DNA from: MED-G17 sp963991985
Lineage (GTDB): Bacteria; Bacteroidota; Bacteroidia; NS11-12g; UBA9320
Length of the DNA: 26,019 nucleotides
Reading direction: 5' to 3'
Assembly (NCBI GenBank): GCA_963991985.1
Contig: CAXDRX010000020.1
Coordinates: 1-26,019 of the forward strand
Part shown: in pieces, positions 22,730 through 26,019 of the stretch
Position numbering within the stretch: the first letter of the stretch is position 1
How the letters are laid out: each line of letters begins with the position of its first letter
Made by a program: the position numbers and the translations under genes
Notes under the pieces: generated by a model
Databases searched by the model: none
Told to the model about the DNA's origin: nothing
Seen by the model: the letters and a program-made list of their open reading frames with translations, nothing else

Positions 22730-23266
22730 TTAAAAATTGTTCTTCCACATCATGCTTTCAACCGGTTTAATGGTTCTAGTATTGTATTTTGCTCCTTTTT
22801 TCTTGTTGTAAAATTGTTCAATTTCTCCTTCTACTTCAAAATATATCAATTGACCGATGGGCATTCCTCTGTATATTTTAACGGGTTGAATGCAGGAAAT
22901 CTCAAGCGTCCAAGTATTGCAAAAACCAACATCTCCTTTCCCAGCAGTGGCATGAATATCAATGCCTAGTCGCCCTGTACTGCTCTTTCCTTCCAAAAAT
23001 GGGACATGCTTGTGGGTTTCTGTGTACTCCTCCGTTACTCCCAAGTAGAGTGTGTTGGGTTCTAAGACAAAGCCATCAAATGGTATTTCAAAATGGTTCA
23101 CCTTGTTGTGAGATTTCGCGTCAAGGACTCTATTTTCATAACACGCCAAGTATCTTCCCAAATGAACATCATAAGAGTTGGTACCCAGTTTTTCTTTGTT
23201 GAAGGGTTCAATTAAGATGTTGCCCGCCTCAATTTCTTCTAAAATCCTTTGATCGCTTAAAATCAT
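22730..23266 (-). CDS. dcd: dCTP deaminase
   Basis: Converts dCTP to dUTP and ammonia in thymidylate supply; homotrimeric trimeric-dUTPase fold, cytosolic. The 178 residues show ILSDQRILEEIEAG at the N-terminus, the substrate loop EGKSSTGRLGIDIHATAG (S95, S96, R99), GDVGFCNTWTLEIS with the likely catalytic Glu122, and MPIGQLIYFEVEG. A C-terminal tail with KYNTRTIKP probably closes over the active site. The family also contains a bifunctional form that makes dUMP directly; the loop sequence here does not let me exclude it. The gene starts at ATG 23266, divergent from the phosphopantetheinyl transferase, with 74 bases between them. Confidence 0.95.
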   Translation of the reverse strand: MILSDQRILEEIEAGNILIEPFNKEKLGTNSYDVHLGRYLACYENRVLDAKSHNKVNHFEIPFDGFVLEPNTLYLGVTEEYTETHKHVPFLEGKSSTGRLGIDIHATAGKGDVGFCNTWTLEISCIQPVKIYRGMPIGQLIYFEVEGEIEQFYNKKKGAKYNTRTIKPVESMMWKNNF

Positions 23267-23340
23267 GTTAGTATGCGAAGTAATTGATTTGTTTTAAAAT
23301 GTCTTCGACAAACTATTGACATTTCGATTAATATTGCCAT

Positions 23341-23922
23341 GTGTCTTTTGTAAAATCTTATGCATCCCCAGCCTATAGTTGGGGTCTTTGGAAAATAGAT
23401 ACAAACCTTACCAATGATAAATCACGAGCAGAAATAAGGAAAATACAATCCAATGAAGCCAAAAATGCCCTTCGTCTGTTGTTGAACAAAGAACAAATTC
23501 GCCTATCCAAAGACTCTTTTGGCAAGCCCTATTTGCTCGATGAAAATTGTGGAATAGGGATTTCCCACAGCCACAATTGGGTTGCTGTTATGAAAAGCAA
23601 TTCAAAAAAAGTTGGGATAGATGTTCAACTTTTTAACACAAAGATTTTAGGAATTGTTGCCAAGTTTGCATCTGAAAAGGAACAAAAAGTACCAAGAAAT
23701 TTGAATGACTTGCAATGGTTCACTCTTTTGTGGGCAGCCAAAGAGAGCGTATACAAGTGGCATAGTAAAGGTGGAGTGGATTTTAAAGAACAAATTAAAA
23801 TCTCTATGAAATCGGTGGAGCCCCATTCTTTGAATGCTGAGCTAAAAGTAGCGGGTGACGAAAAACAGCTCTCATTGGCGTATTTTTTTTTTGAACAGGG
23901 GGTTTTGTGCTTTGTAAAATAA
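23341..23922 (+). CDS. 4'-phosphopantetheinyl transferase superfamily protein
   Basis: Transfers the phosphopantetheine arm of CoA to a Ser of a carrier protein. It is a Sfp-like protein of 193 residues, slightly shorter than Sfp (224). Motifs: FGKPYL (60-65), ISHSHNWVAVM (74-84), VGIDVQ (91-96) and WAAKESVYKW (131-140). Asp94 and Glu135, two Mg2+ ligands, are kept; the third acidic residue, Glu in GIDxE, is Gln96, which also occurs in some relatives. The start is GTG at 23341; an ATG one base earlier in another frame ends after four codons. In such genomes this enzyme often serves the fatty-acid acyl carrier protein, but the target cannot be read from the context. Confidence 0.88.
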   Translation: MSFVKSYASPAYSWGLWKIDTNLTNDKSRAEIRKIQSNEAKNALRLLLNKEQIRLSKDSFGKPYLLDENCGIGISHSHNWVAVMKSNSKKVGIDVQLFNTKILGIVAKFASEKEQKVPRNLNDLQWFTLLWAAKESVYKWHSKGGVDFKEQIKISMKSVEPHSLNAELKVAGDEKQLSLAYFFFEQGVLCFVK

Positions 23923-23934
23923 GGACTTAAACAT

Positions 23935-23946
23935 AACTTCGAAGTT
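23935..23946. promoter_or_regulatory. Perfect 12-base palindrome just before the VOC gene
   Basis: AACTTCGAAGTT is a perfect 12-base inverted repeat with no spacer, ending two bases before the ATG at 23949. It lies in the 26-base gap after the phosphopantetheinyl transferase gene. It could be a small dimeric operator overlapping the translation start, or chance in A+T-rich DNA. The arms are too short and loop-free to form a stable RNA hairpin. Confidence 0.25.
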
Positions 23947-23948
23947 TT

Positions 23949-25019
23949 ATGGCGTATTCTATTAGTGGAATTCAACAACTGGGAATTGGTCTAAGCAGTT
24001 TGAAGGATGGTTGGCATTTTTACAAAGATTATTTTGGCATGAATGTCCCTCTTTTTAATGATGAAGCAGAAGCAAAACTTATGACTCCTTACACAGGGGG
24101 TGAAATTCACAAAAGACAGGCCATTTTAGCTCTGCATACACAAGGGGGAGGTGGCTTTGAATTGTGGCAGTTCAAATCTCGTAAACCTACCAAGGCAAAA
24201 AAACATTTAAAATTAGGGGATTTAGGCATCAACTTGGGCAAAATAAAAGTAAGGGATATCAACAAAGTTCATCGGCAGTTGTCTATCCAAGGTTTGAAAA
24301 TTTCGAATGTGAACACAACACCTAGTGGGCAGAAAAACTTTTATGTGCAAGATTCTTTCAACAATCTATTCGAGTTCATCACCTTCGATGATTGGTTTAA
24401 AAGAGGTCCACAATACAATGGAGGTGTGTGTGGGGTTGTCATTGGTGCAAGCGATATAGAAAAATCTTTAAGGGTTTATCAAAATATATTGGGCTTTACA
24501 GAAGTGGTGTTTGATGAGACTTCAGTATTTCCAGAATTTGAATTTTTGCCCAATGGAGACCAAAAGTTTAGGAGAATAAAATTGAAACATCCCAATCCTA
24601 AGAAGGGCGCTTTCGGAAATTTTCTTGGAGACACCGAATTGGAAATAATTCAAGCAATTGATTACAAAGGAGAAAAAATTTTTAAAGATCGATTTTGGGG
24701 TGATGTAGGTTTCATTCATCTGTGCTTTGATGTAATCAATATGAAAGCGCTAAAAGAACATTCCAAAAAAAATGGTCACCCTTTCACGGTGGATAGCGCA
24801 GAGTCGTTTGATATGGGTGATGCCCAAGGCCATTTCAGTTACATTGAAGACCCTGACGGTACTTTGATTGAATTTGTCGAAACGTATAAAGTCCCCATTC
24901 TCAAAAAAATGGGTTGGTTTGTTAATTTATCCAATAGAGACAGACAAAAAAACTTGCCCAATTGGCTTATGAGTGCTTTGGCTCTGAATAAATTTTCAAA
25001 TCCAGACAAAACATTTTAG
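23949..25019 (+). CDS. Two-domain VOC (glyoxalase/dioxygenase fold) family protein
   Basis: Vicinal-oxygen-chelate protein of 356 residues with two VOC units (about 5-150 and 158-315) and a short C-terminal tail. Each unit has the paired beta-alpha-beta-beta-beta pattern, with the ends DSFNNLFEF and DPDGTLIEF. Metal-ligand positions are uneven. In the second unit, Glu232 (LEII), H257 (FIHLCFD) and E308 (IEFVE) are in place, while the first-ligand position is Cys161 (GVCGVVIG). In the first unit the His positions are Gln and Asn, and only the Glu residues remain (FELWQF, LFEF). The length resembles 4-hydroxyphenylpyruvate dioxygenase, but its full metal triad and C-terminal helix are not recognisable, so no reaction is assigned. 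It follows the phosphopantetheinyl transferase by 26 bases. Confidence 0.82.
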   Translation: MAYSISGIQQLGIGLSSLKDGWHFYKDYFGMNVPLFNDEAEAKLMTPYTGGEIHKRQAILALHTQGGGGFELWQFKSRKPTKAKKHLKLGDLGINLGKIKVRDINKVHRQLSIQGLKISNVNTTPSGQKNFYVQDSFNNLFEFITFDDWFKRGPQYNGGVCGVVIGASDIEKSLRVYQNILGFTEVVFDETSVFPEFEFLPNGDQKFRRIKLKHPNPKKGAFGNFLGDTELEIIQAIDYKGEKIFKDRFWGDVGFIHLCFDVINMKALKEHSKKNGHPFTVDSAESFDMGDAQGHFSYIEDPDGTLIEFVETYKVPILKKMGWFVNLSNRDRQKNLPNWLMSALALNKFSNPDKTF

Positions 25020-25070
25020 CTTTTTTTTAATTAATTCTTTACATTGCTTAATCTTTTTCATATCAATGTT

Positions 25071-26019
25071 ATGACTGTTTTTAAACCCCTAAAATTTGTA
25101 TTAACTTCTATAGCTGCAATTTTTCTAGTTTTTTTTCTCGCTCAAAAGAAAGAGGTGCCTTCAAAATCGAAAAGCGCGGTTGGTTTTCATCAACAGTATA
25201 TGGAAATGAAAGCAGATGCCAGTGGATCGATTCCTTACGGTCTCTACAAACAATGGTATGACGAACAACAACTTAAATTTGCCAAAGCCTCTAATTTTAA
25301 AGACCTCCGTGAAATTGGCCCGAGCAACGTTGGTGGAAGAACCCGAGCGATTTGTATAGATTTTTCAGACGAAAATCACATTTTGGCGGCTGGGGTTTCC
25401 GGTGGCGTTTGGTCCTCCAACAATAGGGGAGGTTCTTGGTCTGCAGTGAACGACTTCAGTTCGAGCTTGGCGGTGACAACGATGTGTCAGAACCCATTCA
25501 ATGCCAAAGAGTTTTATTATGGGACAGGAGAAACCGTTGGTAATTCTGCTGGAAGCGTGGGTTCAACTCAAGGTGTGCCTGGGGCAGGAGTTTTTAAATC
25601 TACCGATGGGGGAGAGTCTTTCTTCTCCTTACCTTCCACAGCCACTTCAGTAGCTTTTCAACAAATATGGTCTGTCCAACATTCTCTTACTCAAGAAAAT
25701 ACGCTCTATTTGGGCACTGATAATTCTGGATTGTATCGGACGACAGATGGTGGCCAGACGTTTGAGAAAATTTTTAACACCAGTCAAGATGTATATGACA
25801 TAGAAGTTTTCAAGGATTCTACCATTTTATTTTCTGTTCATGGCAAAGGCATTTATAAGTTAAGAGAAGGGGAAAATAGCGCCACAGCTTTCAACAATGG
25901 GTTGAGTACTTCGCTGAGCGGTAGAATCAATATATCCAAAAACAAAATTTTTGAGAATGTAGTGTATGCTCTGGTTGCCTCTTCCAATGGGCAGTCCTGT
26001 AAGTCTTTTTACAAATCAT
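25071..26019 (+). CDS. Exported Asp-box (BNR/VPS10-like) repeat protein, C-terminus cut by window edge
   Basis: The first 316 codons of an open frame that continues past the right edge. An N-terminal signal peptide (hydrophobic 9-23, likely cleavage at LA-QKK) marks it as exported. The mature part begins with a conserved IGPSNVGGRTRAI segment (82-94), then beta-propeller blades with Asp-box-like turns: SSNNRGGSW (115-123), STDGGESF (177-184) and TTDGGQTF (224-231). This architecture is common in large Bacteroidota surface proteins that end in a type IX secretion signal; that end is outside the window. It could be a sialidase-like enzyme or, more likely, a binding or adhesion protein, as no catalytic residues can be named. 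ATG 25071 is preceded by an A+T-rich 51-base gap. Confidence 0.85.
   Translation, partial: MTVFKPLKFVLTSIAAIFLVFFLAQKKEVPSKSKSAVGFHQQYMEMKADASGSIPYGLYKQWYDEQQLKFAKASNFKDLREIGPSNVGGRTRAICIDFSDENHILAAGVSGGVWSSNNRGGSWSAVNDFSSSLAVTTMCQNPFNAKEFYYGTGETVGNSAGSVGSTQGVPGAGVFKSTDGGESFFSLPSTATSVAFQQIWSVQHSLTQENTLYLGTDNSGLYRTTDGGQTFEKIFNTSQDVYDIEVFKDSTILFSVHGKGIYKLREGENSATAFNNGLSTSLSGRINISKNKIFENVVYALVASSNGQSCKSFYKS

Noticed and set aside
23339..23353. Four-codon leader frame (ATG TGT CTT TTG TAA) overlapping the GTG start of the phosphopantetheinyl transferase
   Set aside because: Too short to support as a leader peptide, with no attenuator structure; likely chance.
25020..25040. Possible intrinsic terminator after the VOC gene (run of T at 25021-25028)
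   Set aside because: No G+C-rich hairpin precedes the T run; such runs are frequent in this A+T-rich sequence.
25066..25074. Two-codon frame (ATG TTA TGA) whose stop overlaps the ATG of the Asp-box protein
   Set aside because: Could affect initiation in principle, but nothing beyond the overlap supports it.
1..26019. Mobile elements, CRISPR arrays, defence systems, tRNA or rRNA genes
   Set aside because: No transposase, integrase, direct-repeat array, nuclease cluster or tRNA-like cloverleaf was recognised; intergenic space is small and nearly all is assigned to conserved genes.

Overview
The window reads as an ordinary chromosomal segment of an A+T-rich member of the Bacteroidota, probably a free-living, perhaps marine, lineage related to Saprospiria, Chitinophagales or Flavobacteriia. 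This placement is inferred from gene content and protein style: a LptD of the Bacteroidota type, a TonB with a Pro-rich then acidic linker, a MsrB-MsrA fusion lipoprotein, a FloA flotillin, a K+-dependent membrane pyrophosphatase, a YkuD_2 L,D-transpeptidase, and a large exported Asp-box (BNR) protein of the kind often exported by type IX secretion. Shine-Dalgarno-like sequences are mostly absent, and two start regions carry Bacteroidota-style -7 elements (TAnnTTTG). I see no tRNA or rRNA gene, CRISPR array, insertion sequence, phage or integrase gene, and no stretch over 300 bases without a gene.

Layout. (1) 1-1936, plus strand: kbl (cut by the left edge), overlapped by a short-chain dehydrogenase homologue with a degenerate active site. 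(2) 5006-1933, minus strand: fbaB, accD, gcvH and tonB, a tight run mixing glycolysis, fatty-acid and one-carbon metabolism with energy transduction to the outer membrane. (3) 5109-5528, plus: a lone GNAT acetyltransferase. (4) 16399-5514, minus: nine closely packed genes (uvrD/pcrA, truB, ribF, M23-LysM peptidase, hppA, YkuD_2 L,D-transpeptidase, YcbB-type L,D-transpeptidase, PAP2 phosphatase, ZIP transporter). The first three are housekeeping genes; most of the rest concern the cell wall, lipid carrier or ion balance. (5) 16483-18159, plus: rfbC and a lipoprotein MsrB-MsrA fusion, converging on floA (minus). (6) 19205-21823, plus: lptD, converging on pirin and dcd (minus). (7) 23341-26019, plus: a 4'-phosphopantetheinyl transferase, a double-VOC protein, and the start of a large exported Asp-box repeat protein that runs off the right edge.

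How it fits together. The main theme is envelope construction and upkeep: a peptidase and two unrelated L,D-transpeptidases for the wall, a PAP2 enzyme that may recycle lipid carrier, LptD for lipopolysaccharide export, RmlC for deoxysugar precursors, TonB for outer-membrane transport, FloA for membrane domains and a secreted methionine sulfoxide repair enzyme. Gene packing is extreme. All four convergent gene pairs overlap or abut exactly at their stop codons, so no room remains for ordinary hairpin terminators between them.

I did not find a clearly new defence, mobile or biosynthetic system. The best leads are the pyrophosphatase, whose sequence argues for H+ rather than Na+ pumping and which carries a Cys-rich C-terminal tail predicted to be periplasmic, its close linkage to two L,D-transpeptidases, a PAP2 enzyme and a ZIP transporter, and the zero-spacing convergent junctions.
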